Shown piece by piece: positions 16,163-25,294 of a DNA stretch of 64,000 nt. Below the pieces are notes generated by a model, which saw nothing but the letters and a program-made list of their open reading frames with translations, did no database searches and was not told where the DNA came from. Position 1 is the first letter of the stretch, and each line of letters starts with the position of its first letter. Source of the stretch: Amycolatopsis granulosa (lineage in GTDB: Bacteria; Actinomycetota; Actinomycetes; Mycobacteriales; Pseudonocardiaceae). The position numbers were made by a program, and so were the translations under genes. The stretch is from contig NZ_JAANOV010000001.1 in the NCBI RefSeq assembly GCF_011758745.1, forward strand, positions 5,084,001 through 5,148,000. The letters are read 5' to 3'.

Positions 16163-19100
16163 GTGACCGTTGCAGGACAGGGCCAGGTGCCGGTGGGGCA
16201 GCTCCTCGGCCAGCAGCCCAAGGAGCCGTCGAAGTGGGCCGCGTTCACGCGGTGGCGTGACTGGCGGCTGTCCGCCAAGCTCGCCGCCGTGTCCCTGGTG
16301 CCCATCGTGGTTGCCCTGGTGCTGGGCGGGATCACCATCGGCAGCCAGGTCGAGCGCTCCGGCAACTACGAGCGGATGAACCGGCTGGTCGAGCTGAGCG
16401 GCACGGTCCGCACGCTGGTGGACGCGCTGGAGCGGGAACGCACCGAGACAGCGGCCCTGCTCACCCCGGGCACCGTCGGCAGTTCGCCGCAGCTGGACGC
16501 GGCCCGCCGGCAGGTGGACGCCGCGACCGGTCCGGTCGGCAACGCCATCGCCCGCGCCACCAACGCGGACGGGAGCGTCCGCGCACCCGGCACGGCGGCC
16601 ACCGCGGCGGTCGGGCGCCTGGCCGAGGTCCGCCGCCAGATCGCCGAGGGCCGCCTGGACGCGGTGCAGGCCCTGACCGCCTACAGCGAGATGACCGACG
16701 CGCTGGTCGGGCTGGACACGGCAGTGGTCGCCGGCATCGGCGACGACGCCATCGGCGGCACCCCGAGCGCCCTGCACGACCTGATGGTCGTCAAGGAGGA
16801 GGTGTCCACCTCCCAGGCGCTGCTCGGCTACGGCATCACCCGCGGCAACCTGACCCCGGGCCAGCTCAACGACCTGCGCACCGCCGAGCTGCGCGTGGCC
16901 GACCGGCTCGCCGACTTCCGCGCCGCGGCCTCCGCCGCCCAGGAAACCCAGTTCGACCAGGCCGTCGTCGGTCCCGACTTCACCACCCGCACCCGGCTGG
17001 TCAACGGGGTGCTCGCCGCCGAGGGCGCCTCGGTGCCCAACGCTCTGCACGGAATTTCCGCGCCGCAATGGACGTCGGTGTCGGCGTCGGTGCTCGCCGC
17101 GCTCACCACGGTCGGCGACAGCCTGGGCAACGAGCTCACGGCCACCGCCACCGGCCTCGCCGACAGCGCCGGTACCCACGCGGGCCTGCTCGCGGTACTG
17201 CTGTTCCTCGCGCTGGTGCTCACCGCCGCGGTCGTCATCCTGATCACCCGCCACTTGCTGCATTCGCTGCGGGTGCTCCGGGCCGGTGCACACGACATCG
17301 CCGATCGGCAGCTGCCCGCGGCGGTGCGCAACATCCAGGAGGGCCGCGAGCAGACGATCGACGTCCAACCGGTCCCGGTGGACAGCAAGGACGAAATCGG
17401 CGAGGTGGCCAGGGCGTTCGACGCGGTGCACAGCCAGGCGCTGCGGCTGGCGGTCGAGCAGGCCAACATGCGCGCCGGCTACAGCAGCGTGTTCGTCAAC
17501 CTGTCCCGCCGCAGCCAGAGCCTCGTGCAGCGGCAGCTGCAGCTGATCGAGCGGCTCGAGCGGGACGAGGAGGACGCCGACCAGCTGGCGACCCTGTTCC
17601 AGCTCGACCACCTCGCCACCCGGATGCGGCGCAACAACGAGAACCTGATGGTGCTTTCCGGTGCCGAGCCGGGGCGCCGTTCCGGGCAGCCGGTCATCAC
17701 CTCCGACGTGCTGCGGGCCGCGGTGTCGGAGATCGAGCAGTACCAGCGGGTCGTGGTGCAGGCGCCGCCGGACGCGCGGATCGTCGGGTTCGCCGCGAGC
17801 GACCTGATGCGCCTGGTCGCGGAGCTGCTGGACAACGCCACCGCGTTCTCCGCGCCGGAGACCCAGGTGACGGTGACGACCCGGGTGTCCGACGCCGGCG
17901 GGCTGGTCGTCGACATCATCGACCAGGGCATCGGCATGAACGAGGCCGAGGTTGCCGAGGCCAACGCGCGGCTGCGCGAGGCCGGCACGATCGACCTCGC
18001 GACGTCCCGGCGGATGGGCCTGTTCGTGGTCGGCCGCCTCGCGGGGCGGCACGACATCGGCGTGGTCCTGCACGGCGGCAAGGACATCGTGGGGGTGCGG
18101 GCGACGGTGACCGTGCCCCCGGACCTGGTGATGGACCTGCCCGCGCCGGCACCGGCCCGCCAGCAGGCGCCGGACGCGGCGGCCGCGCTGCCGCGGCGGC
18201 GCACGGTCAACGGGGCCGGGCGGCCGGAGGCGCTGGCGAACTTCGGTCAGAGCGAGGACGGGCACAACGGGCACGCCGGGGTGCTGCCACCGCGGCCGCC
18301 GTCGGACCTGGAGATCTCGGGCACCGCGCTGTTCACCCCGATTCCCGCCGAGGAGGGCGGCCAGCCACCCGCGCCGCCGGTGGCGCCGCCCGCCGAGCCG
18401 GAGCCGGCGTCCGACGAACTGCCCAGTGGCAAGGCGCTGTTCGCGGCGAACAGCAGCCCGTTGTCGGAGTGGTGGAGCTCGGCCGCGAACGAGCCGAAGC
18501 CGGTCACGCCGCCGCCGTCGCGCCGCGAGACGACGCCGATCTTCGACGAGACGCTGTCCGCGTGGTTCCGCAGCGACGATCCGCCGGCCGCCACGGAGTC
18601 CACTGCGGACAAACCGGCGAGCCCCAAGGCGGCCAGCAGCTGGGACTTCGCGGTCGACGAGAACTGGCGCGCCGTGCAGGCGGCGTCCCAGGCGGAGCCG
18701 AAGACGTTCACCGACGCCGGCCTGCCCAAGCGGCGGCGCGGCGAGCAGCTGCTTCCGGGCAGTGCGACCGGCGAGGCTCCCGCGGCCGCTCCGCAGGTGC
18801 CGGCGCGCGACCCGGCCGACGTGCGCGGGAGGCTGAGCAGCTTCCAGCACGGGGTGAACCGGGCGCGTCACGTCAAGCGGGATCAGTCCACCGAGGACAG
18901 TGCACACCAGACCGGTGCGGCTCCGGTCACGGACCAGGCGGACGGGACGGCTCAGGGGTCGCCGGTGCAGCCGGCCGGGCGGTCCGCCACCCAGCTCCCC
19001 GGCTCGCCGGAGAACGGCGCGGACACCGACGGCGGTGACCTGCCCCGCCGGAAGCCGCGAACCTCCCCGGACAGCGCGGTCACGCCCCAGCCCGACAGCG

Positions 19101-20029
19101 GTCTGCCCCAGCGGCGCCCGGCACCGGAAGGCACGGACGAGGCGGCGCCGCAGGCGACAGCCACGGGAACCGAGTCCGCCCCGAGCAGCCCTGGACCCAA
19201 GCCGGCGAGCGGCACCGAACCGGCTCCGGCCCAGGCCGGCGCCGCCCAGACCGACGCAGCCCAGACCGACGCAGCCCAGACCGAAGCCGCCCCGGCCGGG
19301 ACCGGGCTGCCCCGCCGGGAGACCACGCCGGGCGAAGGTGCCCCACCGCAGCGGCAGCCGGCGCGGCCCGGGGCGGACAGGCAGCCGGCCGGCGCGGCCG
19401 CCCAGGCCGACGGTGGTTCGCCCCAGCCGGACCGCTCCGGCACCGCTCTCCCGCAGCGGCAGCCCACGCCGGGCAGTGGGTCCGGCAGCGGGCTGCCCCG
19501 GCGCCGGCCGGGTGCGACTGCGGAGCACGGCACCGCGGGATTCGCCCAGCCGGCCGGCGAGGGCACCGGCCTGTTCCAGCCCGTCACCGGTGAGGGCAGC
19601 GGCCTGTTCCAGCGGCCGGAGCCGGCACAGGCCGGTCCAGCCGCCCAGGCCGAGGGGGCCGCCGACGGCCCGCCGGTTCCGCCCCGCGAGCCGGCCGAGG
19701 CCGAGCCGCAGCGGCCGGCCGGCGGGGAGGGCTCCTGGTCGTTCGCGACCGACGAGAGCTGGGCCGCGGTGCAGGCGGTCTCCTCGGCGTCCTCGTCGTC
19801 ACCGTCGAGTTTCACCGCCGCGGGACTGCCCAAGCGGCGCCGCGGCGAACAGCTTCTGCCCGGCAGCGCCCTGTCCCCGGGCGCGGCCACACCGGCGGCG
19901 CCGCGGACTCGCCGCGACCCGCAGGACGTGCGTGGCAGGCTGAGCAGTTTCCAGCAAGGTGTTCAGCGTGGAAGGCACCGGACCGCTCAGTCCGCCGACC
20001 CCGATCAAGGAACCATGGAGGGTGAATGA
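16163..20029 (+). CDS. cvnA: Conservon sensor histidine kinase-like protein CvnA
   Basis: A 1288-residue membrane sensor, first gene of a conservon. Order: short cytoplasmic head; span 1 (about 38-60); extracellular nitrate/nitrite-sensor-like helical domain (to about 340); span 2 (AVLLFLALVLTAAVVILIT); HAMP; dimerisation helix with the His of LFQLDHLATRMRRNNENL (about 475-492); ATPase domain with N-box LVAELLDNATAFSAPE (about 553) and G-boxes DQGIGMNEAE and RRMGLFVVG. About 630 residues of Pro/Ala-rich tail follow, containing a tail module twice (see repeat). The GTG at 16163 follows GGGAG. It overlaps cvnB by four bases. In Streptomyces, CvnA-D proteins form a membrane complex likened to GPCR/G-protein signalling. 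Confidence 0.93.
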   Translation: MTVAGQGQVPVGQLLGQQPKEPSKWAAFTRWRDWRLSAKLAAVSLVPIVVALVLGGITIGSQVERSGNYERMNRLVELSGTVRTLVDALERERTETAALLTPGTVGSSPQLDAARRQVDAATGPVGNAIARATNADGSVRAPGTAATAAVGRLAEVRRQIAEGRLDAVQALTAYSEMTDALVGLDTAVVAGIGDDAIGGTPSALHDLMVVKEEVSTSQALLGYGITRGNLTPGQLNDLRTAELRVADRLADFRAAASAAQETQFDQAVVGPDFTTRTRLVNGVLAAEGASVPNALHGISAPQWTSVSASVLAALTTVGDSLGNELTATATGLADSAGTHAGLLAVLLFLALVLTAAVVILITRHLLHSLRVLRAGAHDIADRQLPAAVRNIQEGREQTIDVQPVPVDSKDEIGEVARAFDAVHSQALRLAVEQANMRAGYSSVFVNLSRRSQSLVQRQLQLIERLERDEEDADQLATLFQLDHLATRMRRNNENLMVLSGAEPGRRSGQPVITSDVLRAAVSEIEQYQRVVVQAPPDARIVGFAASDLMRLVAELLDNATAFSAPETQVTVTTRVSDAGGLVVDIIDQGIGMNEAEVAEANARLREAGTIDLATSRRMGLFVVGRLAGRHDIGVVLHGGKDIVGVRATVTVPPDLVMDLPAPAPARQQAPDAAAALPRRRTVNGAGRPEALANFGQSEDGHNGHAGVLPPRPPSDLEISGTALFTPIPAEEGGQPPAPPVAPPAEPEPASDELPSGKALFAANSSPLSEWWSSAANEPKPVTPPPSRRETTPIFDETLSAWFRSDDPPAATESTADKPASPKAASSWDFAVDENWRAVQAASQAEPKTFTDAGLPKRRRGEQLLPGSATGEAPAAAPQVPARDPADVRGRLSSFQHGVNRARHVKRDQSTEDSAHQTGAAPVTDQADGTAQGSPVQPAGRSATQLPGSPENGADTDGGDLPRRKPRTSPDSAVTPQPDSGLPQRRPAPEGTDEAAPQATATGTESAPSSPGPKPASGTEPAPAQAGAAQTDAAQTDAAQTEAAPAGTGLPRRETTPGEGAPPQRQPARPGADRQPAGAAAQADGGSPQPDRSGTALPQRQPTPGSGSGSGLPRRRPGATAEHGTAGFAQPAGEGTGLFQPVTGEGSGLFQRPEPAQAGPAAQAEGAADGPPVPPREPAEAEPQRPAGGEGSWSFATDESWAAVQAVSSASSSSPSSFTAAGLPKRRRGEQLLPGSALSPGAATPAAPRTRRDPQDVRGRLSSFQQGVQRGRHRTAQSADPDQGTMEGE
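18635..19970 (+). repeat. Duplicated C-terminal module within cvnA
   Basis: Two copies of an approximately 78-residue block occur in the CvnA tail (nt about 18635-18868 and 19737-19970; residues about 825-902 and 1192-1270). Each has W-x-FA-x-DE-x-W-x-AVQA, then AGLPKRRRGEQLLPGS, then DVRGRLSSFQ-x-GV. Between them is low-complexity sequence, including short AAQTDAAQTDA repeats. The second copy sits at the usual C-terminal position. Confidence 0.8.
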
Positions 20030-20466
20030 CCACGCCGCAGCCACAAAACCAGTTCGGATGGCTGGTCAACGATTTCGCCGAGCGTGTGCCTGGCGTGGCG
20101 CACGCGGTGGTCGTTTCGGCCGACGGCCTGTTGCTGACCGCCTCGAACCGGTTGCCGCTCGACCGCGCCGACCAGCTCGCCGCGGTGGCCTCCGGGCTCA
20201 TCAGCCTGACGCAGGGCGCGGCGCGGTGCTTCGAGGCCGGTGCGGTCAACGAGACCGTCGTGGAGATGGAGCTCGGGATCATGATCCTGATGTCCATCAG
20301 CGACGGCTCGTGCCTGGCTGTCCTGGCCGCCCCGAACTGCGACATCGGCCAGGTCGCCTACGAGATGACCATGCTCGTCGACCGGGTGGGCCAGATCCTC
20401 ACCCCCGAACTGCGCGCCCAGCTGCAGGGTGCCGGCGGGGCCCTGATCGGCGAACCGGTGGGATGA
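20026..20466 (+). CDS. cvnB: Roadblock/LC7 domain protein CvnB
   Basis: A 146-residue Roadblock/LC7-fold protein (NQFGWLVNDFAERVPGVAHA, then VVSADGLLLTASNRLP). These small dynein-light-chain-like proteins regulate Ras-like GTPases. In conservons CvnB links the sensor to the GTPase. It is translated from an ATGA overlap with cvnA and is followed by cvnC seven bases later. Length is normal for the family. Confidence 0.95.
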   Translation: MTTPQPQNQFGWLVNDFAERVPGVAHAVVVSADGLLLTASNRLPLDRADQLAAVASGLISLTQGAARCFEAGAVNETVVEMELGIMILMSISDGSCLAVLAAPNCDIGQVAYEMTMLVDRVGQILTPELRAQLQGAGGALIGEPVG

Positions 20467-20473
20467 TGCCGAC

Positions 20474-21238
20474 ATGACCACGGGATCCGAGAATGGCTCC
20501 CCGTCCGGCGGCGAAGCACAGCCCACGTTCGCCGACGTGATGAACAGCTTCAGCCTGGACTCCGGTCGGGGCCGCCGGAAGCGCAAGAAGCAGCGCGACC
20601 CGCGGCCCGAGCCGGACCGGGCGGTCGCCCCCGAGGCACCGCGGGCCGAGCAGGCGAAGCCCGCACCGGCGCCGCAGCCCTCGCCGTCACCACATCCGGC
20701 GCCCTCACCACATCCGGCGCCGTCGCCCCATCCGGCGCCGGAGAGCCGGGTGCAGGCGGCGAGCCGGTCCGGCTCCGCGCCGGGCACCGGGTTCTTCGAG
20801 CCGGTGCAGCCCGTCCAGCACGCGGAGCCGGCCCAGCCGGCCCAGCCCGTGTGGCCGGAGGAGCCGGAGATCCACCCCGCCGAGGAGACCGCCGTGGTGC
20901 GCCCGTACGCGCTCACCGGCGGCCGCACCAAGGCCCGGGTCGCACTGGAGCTGGAGACCCTGGTCTCCGTCCAGGACGCCGTCCTCGCCCGGCTGGACGC
21001 CGGGACGCTGACGGTGCAGTTCGAGCACCGCTCGATCATGGAAGAATGTCGCACACCTCGGTCGGTCGCGGAGATCGCAGCGCTGCTGCGGGTCCCGATC
21101 GGCGTGGCCAGAGTCCTCATCAGCGACGCCGCCGATGCTGGTCTGGTCACCGTGCACCGCACGGTGTCGACCAACGACGACGCCGAGGCGCATCTCATGT
21201 TGATGGAAAGGGTGTTGAGTGGACTCCGTCGGCTTTAA
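20474..21238 (+). CDS. cvnC: DUF742 protein CvnC
   Basis: A 254-residue protein. The C-terminal half (from about residue 140, VRPYALTGGRTKAR) is the DUF742 domain with a winged-helix-like end (RTPRSVAEIAALLRVPIGVA). DUF742 proteins are usually about 120 residues, so the first 140 residues are an unusual Pro/Ala-rich extension that includes a tandem PSPHPA repeat. It overlaps cvnD by 20 bases. Confidence 0.93.
   Translation: MTTGSENGSPSGGEAQPTFADVMNSFSLDSGRGRRKRKKQRDPRPEPDRAVAPEAPRAEQAKPAPAPQPSPSPHPAPSPHPAPSPHPAPESRVQAASRSGSAPGTGFFEPVQPVQHAEPAQPAQPVWPEEPEIHPAEETAVVRPYALTGGRTKARVALELETLVSVQDAVLARLDAGTLTVQFEHRSIMEECRTPRSVAEIAALLRVPIGVARVLISDAADAGLVTVHRTVSTNDDAEAHLMLMERVLSGLRRL
20687..20740 (+). 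repeat. Three 18-bp tandem repeats inside cvnC
   Basis: Three units of 18 bases (20687-20704, 20705-20722, 20723-20740), of the form TCACCACATCCGGCGCCS with two changes in the third, encode repeated SPHPAP hexapeptides. The number is a multiple of three per unit, so copy-number change would keep the frame. Confidence 0.8.
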
Positions 21239-21827
21239 GGCACCGCGGCAGACCGCGCCGCAGACCATGACCTCGGCGAAGATCGTCGTCGCCGGTGGGT
21301 TCGGTGCCGGTAAGACCACCTTCGTCGGCTCGGTTTCGGAGATCGTGCCGCTCACCACCGAGGCGATGATGACCGACGCCAGTCGCGGCATCGACAACCT
21401 CGACCAGACACCCAACAAGTCGACCACCACCGTGGCCATGGACTTCGGGCGCGTGTCGCTGGACACCGACCTGATCCTGTACCTGTTCGGTACGCCGGGT
21501 CAGCAGCGGTTCTGGTTCATGTGGGACGACCTGGTGCGGGGTGCGATCGGCGCGGTGGTGCTGGCGGACACCCGCCGGCTGGCGGACTCGTTCGCGCCGG
21601 TCGACTTCTTCGAGGACCGCGGGCTGCCCTACATCATCGGGGTCAACACCTTCGACGGGCAGCTGCACCACGAGCTGAGCGACGTGCGCGAGGCGCTGGC
21701 GATCGACGAGAGCATCCCGATCGTGCGGTGCGACGCCCGCGACCGCGAATCGACCAAGCAGACGCTGATCACGCTGGTCGAGTACGCGATGCGGCAGTGG
21801 ATCGCGATGCGCGCGGGCACACCCTGA
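21219..21827 (+). CDS. cvnD: Conservon Ras-like GTPase CvnD
   Basis: A 202-residue small GTP-binding protein. P-loop GGFGAGKTTFVG (about residues 26-37), DxxG-equivalent FGTPGQQRFW (about 91-100) and base-recognition motif GVNTFDG (about 147) are present. The G3 motif is TPGQ rather than DTAGQ, typical of CvnD/MglA-like GTPases. The GTG start lies inside the end of cvnC. It is the last gene of this conservon; there is no CvnE cytochrome P450 next to it. Confidence 0.95.
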   Translation: MDSVGFKAPRQTAPQTMTSAKIVVAGGFGAGKTTFVGSVSEIVPLTTEAMMTDASRGIDNLDQTPNKSTTTVAMDFGRVSLDTDLILYLFGTPGQQRFWFMWDDLVRGAIGAVVLADTRRLADSFAPVDFFEDRGLPYIIGVNTFDGQLHHELSDVREALAIDESIPIVRCDARDRESTKQTLITLVEYAMRQWIAMRAGTP

Positions 21828-21992
21828 CCCAGTCGGGACAGGCGCAACGGGGTGCCGGGCGGCGGCCCGGCACACATCCGTCCGGCGCCGGCTTCGTGCT
21901 GCCCGTCTCCTGAATCGTTACCGTACCCCGCGGGATGTCGCGGCGGTCACGCTTGGGTTTGCGATAGTAGGAAGTCCAAGTATTTTTGAGGC

Positions 21993-24900
21993 ATGAACGC
22001 CTCACTTCACCGGCCCGCGCACCCGGTGCGGTTCGTCACCGCCTCGAGTCTGTTCGACGGGCACGACGCTTCCATCAACATCATGCGGCGCATCCTCCAG
22101 TCGCAGGGTGCGGAGGTCGTCCACCTCGGGCACAACCGGTCGGTCGACGAGGTCGTCCGCGCGGCGATCAGCGAGGACGCCCAGGGTGTGGCGATCAGCG
22201 CCTACCAGGGCGGGCACGTCGAGTACTTCAGTTACCTGGTGGAGCTGCTGAACGAGCGCGGCGCCGGGCACATCAAGGTGTACGGCGGTGGTGGTGGCGT
22301 CATCGTGCGCGAGGAGATCGAGCTGCTGCACTCCCGTGGCGTCGCGCGGATCTTCTCCCCGGACGACGGGCTCCAGCTGGGGCTGCCGGGGATGGTCAAC
22401 CTGATGATCAAGGAGTGCGACTACGACCTCGCGGAGGTGCCCGCGGGGCCGGACGACGACCTCCTGGCCGGCGACGTGCCGACCCTGGCGCGCTTCATCA
22501 CCCAGCTGCAGGCCGGCCGCGTGGACGACGACCGGCTGGCGCGCATCACGGAGGCGGCCCGGACGCGGCCGGTGCCGGTCCTCGGCATCACCGGCACCGG
22601 TGGGTCCGGCAAGTCGTCGCTGACCGACGAGCTGATCCGGCGGTTCCGGCTGGACCAGGAGGACAAGCTGCGGATCGCGGTGCTGGCGGTCGACCCGACC
22701 CGGCGCCGCGGCGGTGGCGCGCTGCTGGGCGACCGGATCCGGATGAACGGGCTGGACAGCTCGCAGATCTACTTCCGGTCGCTGGCCACCCGGCAGGCCG
22801 GCGGCGAGGTGCCGGAAGGGCTCGACGAGGCGGTGCTGGCGTGCAAGGCCGCCGGCTACGACCTGGTGATCGTCGAGACGCCGGGCATCGGGCAGGGTGA
22901 CGCCGGCATCGTCGACCACGTCGACTACTCGCTGTATGTGATGACGCCGGAGTTCGGCGCCGCCTCGCAGCTGGAGAAGATCGACATGCTCGACTTCGCC
23001 GACGTGGTCGCGATCAACAAGTTCGAGCGCCGCGGCGCCGAGGACGCCCGCCGGGACGTGGCGCGCCAGCTGCTGCGCAACCGCGAGGAGTTCGGCGCCT
23101 CGCCCGAGGACATGCCGGTGTTCGGCACCAGCGCCGCGCGCTTCAACGACGACGGTGTGACCGCGCTGTACCAGTACCTGCGGGACGCGCTGGCCGAGCG
23201 GGGCCTGTCGGTGTCGGCGGGGCAGCTGCCCAGGGCCGGGACCAAGGTGTCCACCGGCGCCTCGGTGATCATCCCGCCGGCGCGTGAGCGCTACCTCGCC
23301 GACATCGCCGCCACCGTGCGCGGCTACCACGAGCAGACGCGGGAGCAGGTCGCGTCGGTCCGCCAGGTCGACCACCTGCGCGCGGCGAAGGACGCGCTCG
23401 CCGCGGACAACGCGGACACCGAGGCCATCGAACGGCTCCTGGCGAAGGCGGAGTCCGAAGTCGACTCGTCCGTCGCCGGGCTGCTGGAGCGCTGGGGTGA
23501 GCTGTCGGAGTCCTACCGGCAGCAGGAGCTCGTCGTCCGCATCCGGGACAAGGAGCTGCGCACCCAGCTGTGGCGGGAGACGCTGTCCGGCAACCGGATC
23601 CCGCGCGTGGCGCTGCCCCGCTACACCGACCGGGGCGAGCTGGTGTCGTTCCTGCGCCGGGAGAACCTGCCCGGCTACTTCCCGTTCACCGCGGGCGTGT
23701 TCCCGTTCAAGCGCGAGGGTGAGGACCCGGCACGCATGTTCGCCGGCGAGGGCGACGCGTTCCGCACCAACCGCCGGTTCAAGTACCTCTCCGCCGATTC
23801 CGAGGCCAAGCGGTTGTCGACCGCGTTCGACTCGGTCACGCTGTACGGGCACGACCCGGACACCCGCCCGGACATCTACGGCAAGATCGGCACGTCCGGC
23901 GTGTCCATCGCGACGCTGGACGACATGAAGGCGCTGTACGACGGTTTCGACCTGACCGCGCCGAACACGTCGGTGTCGATGACCATCAACGGTCCCGCGC
24001 CGACGATCCTGGCGTTCTTCCTCAACACCGCGATCGACCAGCGGATGGACGCCTTCCGCGCCGAGCACGGCCGCGAACCCACCGCGGAGGAGGCCGGCGA
24101 GCTGCGGGAGTGGACGCTGCGCAACGTCCGCGGCACGGTGCAGGCCGACATCCTCAAGGAGGACCAGGGGCAGAACACCTGTATCTTCTCCACCGAGTTC
24201 TCGCTGCGGATGATGGCCGACATCCAGGAGTGGTTCATCGAGCACGGCGTCCGCAACTTCTACTCGGTGTCGATCTCCGGCTACCACATCGCCGAGGCCG
24301 GGGCGAACCCCATTTCGCAGCTCGCGTTCACGCTGGCCAACGGGTTCACCTACGTCGAGTCCTACCTGGCGCGCGGCATGCACGTCGACGACTTCGCGCC
24401 GAACCTGTCGTTCTTCTTCTCCAACGGGATGGACGCGGAGTACTCGGTGCTGGGCCGCGTCGCCCGCCGGATCTGGGCGATCGCGATGAAGGAGCGCTAC
24501 GGCGCGAACGAGCGTTCGCAGAAGCTGAAGTACCACGTGCAGACCTCCGGCCGGTCGCTGCACGCACAGGAGATGAGCTTCAACGACATCCGCACCACGC
24601 TGCAGGCGTTGTGCGCGTTGTACGACAACGCCAACTCGTTGCACACCAACGCCTACGACGAGGCCATCACCACGCCGACGGAGAGCTCGGTGCGCCGCGC
24701 CATGGCGATCCAGATGATCATCAACAAGGAGTGGGGCCTGGCGAAGAACGAAAACCCGTTGCAGGGTTCGTTCATCATCGACGAGCTGACCGACCTGGTC
24801 GAGGAAGCGGTGCTGGCCGAGTTCGACCGGATGGCCGAACGCGGCGGGGTGCTGGGGGCGATGGAGACCGGCTACCAGCGCGGCAAGATCCAGGACGAGT

Positions 24901-25229
24901 CGATGCTGTACGAGCGGCTCAAGCACGAGGGCTCGCTGCCGATCGTCGGGGTCAACACGTTCCGCAACCCGCACCCGGAGGACGACGAGGTCGAGGTCGA
25001 GCTGGCCCGCGCCACGGAGGAGGAGAAGCAGTCGCAGCTGACGCGGCTGGCCGGTTTCCAGCAGCGGCACGGCCAGGAGGCCCAGGAGGCGCTGCAGGCG
25101 CTCCGGGACGCCGCCACACGTGGTGAGAACGTCTTCGGTGTGCTGATGGACGCCGCGCGGGTGTGTTCGCTGGGGCAGATCACGGAGGCGTTCTTCGAGG
25201 TCGGCGGCCAGTACCGGCGCAACATCTGA
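21993..25229 (+). CDS. icmF: Fused isobutyryl-CoA mutase IcmF
   Basis: A 1078-residue B12-dependent mutase interconverting isobutyryl-CoA and n-butyryl-CoA, with its G-protein chaperone fused in the middle. Domains: B12-binding with the base-off motif LFDGHDASIN (about residues 18-27) and a GGGGGVI loop; MeaI-type GTPase with P-loop GITGTGGSGKSSL (about 198-210), VDPTRRRGGGALLGDRIRM and base-recognition NKF (about 340); linker; then the acyl-CoA mutase barrel (about 520-1078). Length and order are standard. It starts 165 bases after cvnD, with its own probable promoter, and ends before a strong hairpin. It links valine/branched-chain breakdown to butyryl- and methylmalonyl-type metabolism. 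Confidence 0.95.
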   Translation: MNASLHRPAHPVRFVTASSLFDGHDASINIMRRILQSQGAEVVHLGHNRSVDEVVRAAISEDAQGVAISAYQGGHVEYFSYLVELLNERGAGHIKVYGGGGGVIVREEIELLHSRGVARIFSPDDGLQLGLPGMVNLMIKECDYDLAEVPAGPDDDLLAGDVPTLARFITQLQAGRVDDDRLARITEAARTRPVPVLGITGTGGSGKSSLTDELIRRFRLDQEDKLRIAVLAVDPTRRRGGGALLGDRIRMNGLDSSQIYFRSLATRQAGGEVPEGLDEAVLACKAAGYDLVIVETPGIGQGDAGIVDHVDYSLYVMTPEFGAASQLEKIDMLDFADVVAINKFERRGAEDARRDVARQLLRNREEFGASPEDMPVFGTSAARFNDDGVTALYQYLRDALAERGLSVSAGQLPRAGTKVSTGASVIIPPARERYLADIAATVRGYHEQTREQVASVRQVDHLRAAKDALAADNADTEAIERLLAKAESEVDSSVAGLLERWGELSESYRQQELVVRIRDKELRTQLWRETLSGNRIPRVALPRYTDRGELVSFLRRENLPGYFPFTAGVFPFKREGEDPARMFAGEGDAFRTNRRFKYLSADSEAKRLSTAFDSVTLYGHDPDTRPDIYGKIGTSGVSIATLDDMKALYDGFDLTAPNTSVSMTINGPAPTILAFFLNTAIDQRMDAFRAEHGREPTAEEAGELREWTLRNVRGTVQADILKEDQGQNTCIFSTEFSLRMMADIQEWFIEHGVRNFYSVSISGYHIAEAGANPISQLAFTLANGFTYVESYLARGMHVDDFAPNLSFFFSNGMDAEYSVLGRVARRIWAIAMKERYGANERSQKLKYHVQTSGRSLHAQEMSFNDIRTTLQALCALYDNANSLHTNAYDEAITTPTESSVRRAMAIQMIINKEWGLAKNENPLQGSFIIDELTDLVEEAVLAEFDRMAERGGVLGAMETGYQRGKIQDESMLYERLKHEGSLPIVGVNTFRNPHPEDDEVEVELARATEEEKQSQLTRLAGFQQRHGQEAQEALQALRDAATRGENVFGVLMDAARVCSLGQITEAFFEVGGQYRRNI

Positions 25230-25245
25230 CCGCCGCGGCCCGGCC

Positions 25246-25279
25246 CGGGACCCCGCGGGAATAGCCCGCCGGGGTCCCG
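25246..25279 (+). terminator. Hairpin terminator after icmF
   Basis: CGGGACCCCG (25246-25255) and CGGGGTCCCG (25270-25279) are exact complements around a 14-base loop, beginning 16 bases after the icmF stop and 15 bases before the next ATG. It separates icmF from the oxidoreductase pair. Confidence 0.65.
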
Positions 25280-25294
25280 CGGTTACCGGAGGAC

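Noticed and set aside
15857-19528. 1223-codon open frame antisense to cvnA
   Set aside because: High G+C with strong third-position bias leaves the opposite strand open. The translation is Arg/Gly/His-rich and low in complexity, whereas the plus strand encodes a clear CvnA with recognisable domains.
22002-25070. 1022-codon minus-strand frame inside icmF
   Set aside because: A shadow of the fully recognisable icmF coding sequence; its composition is biased to Val/Leu/Arg/His with no domain.
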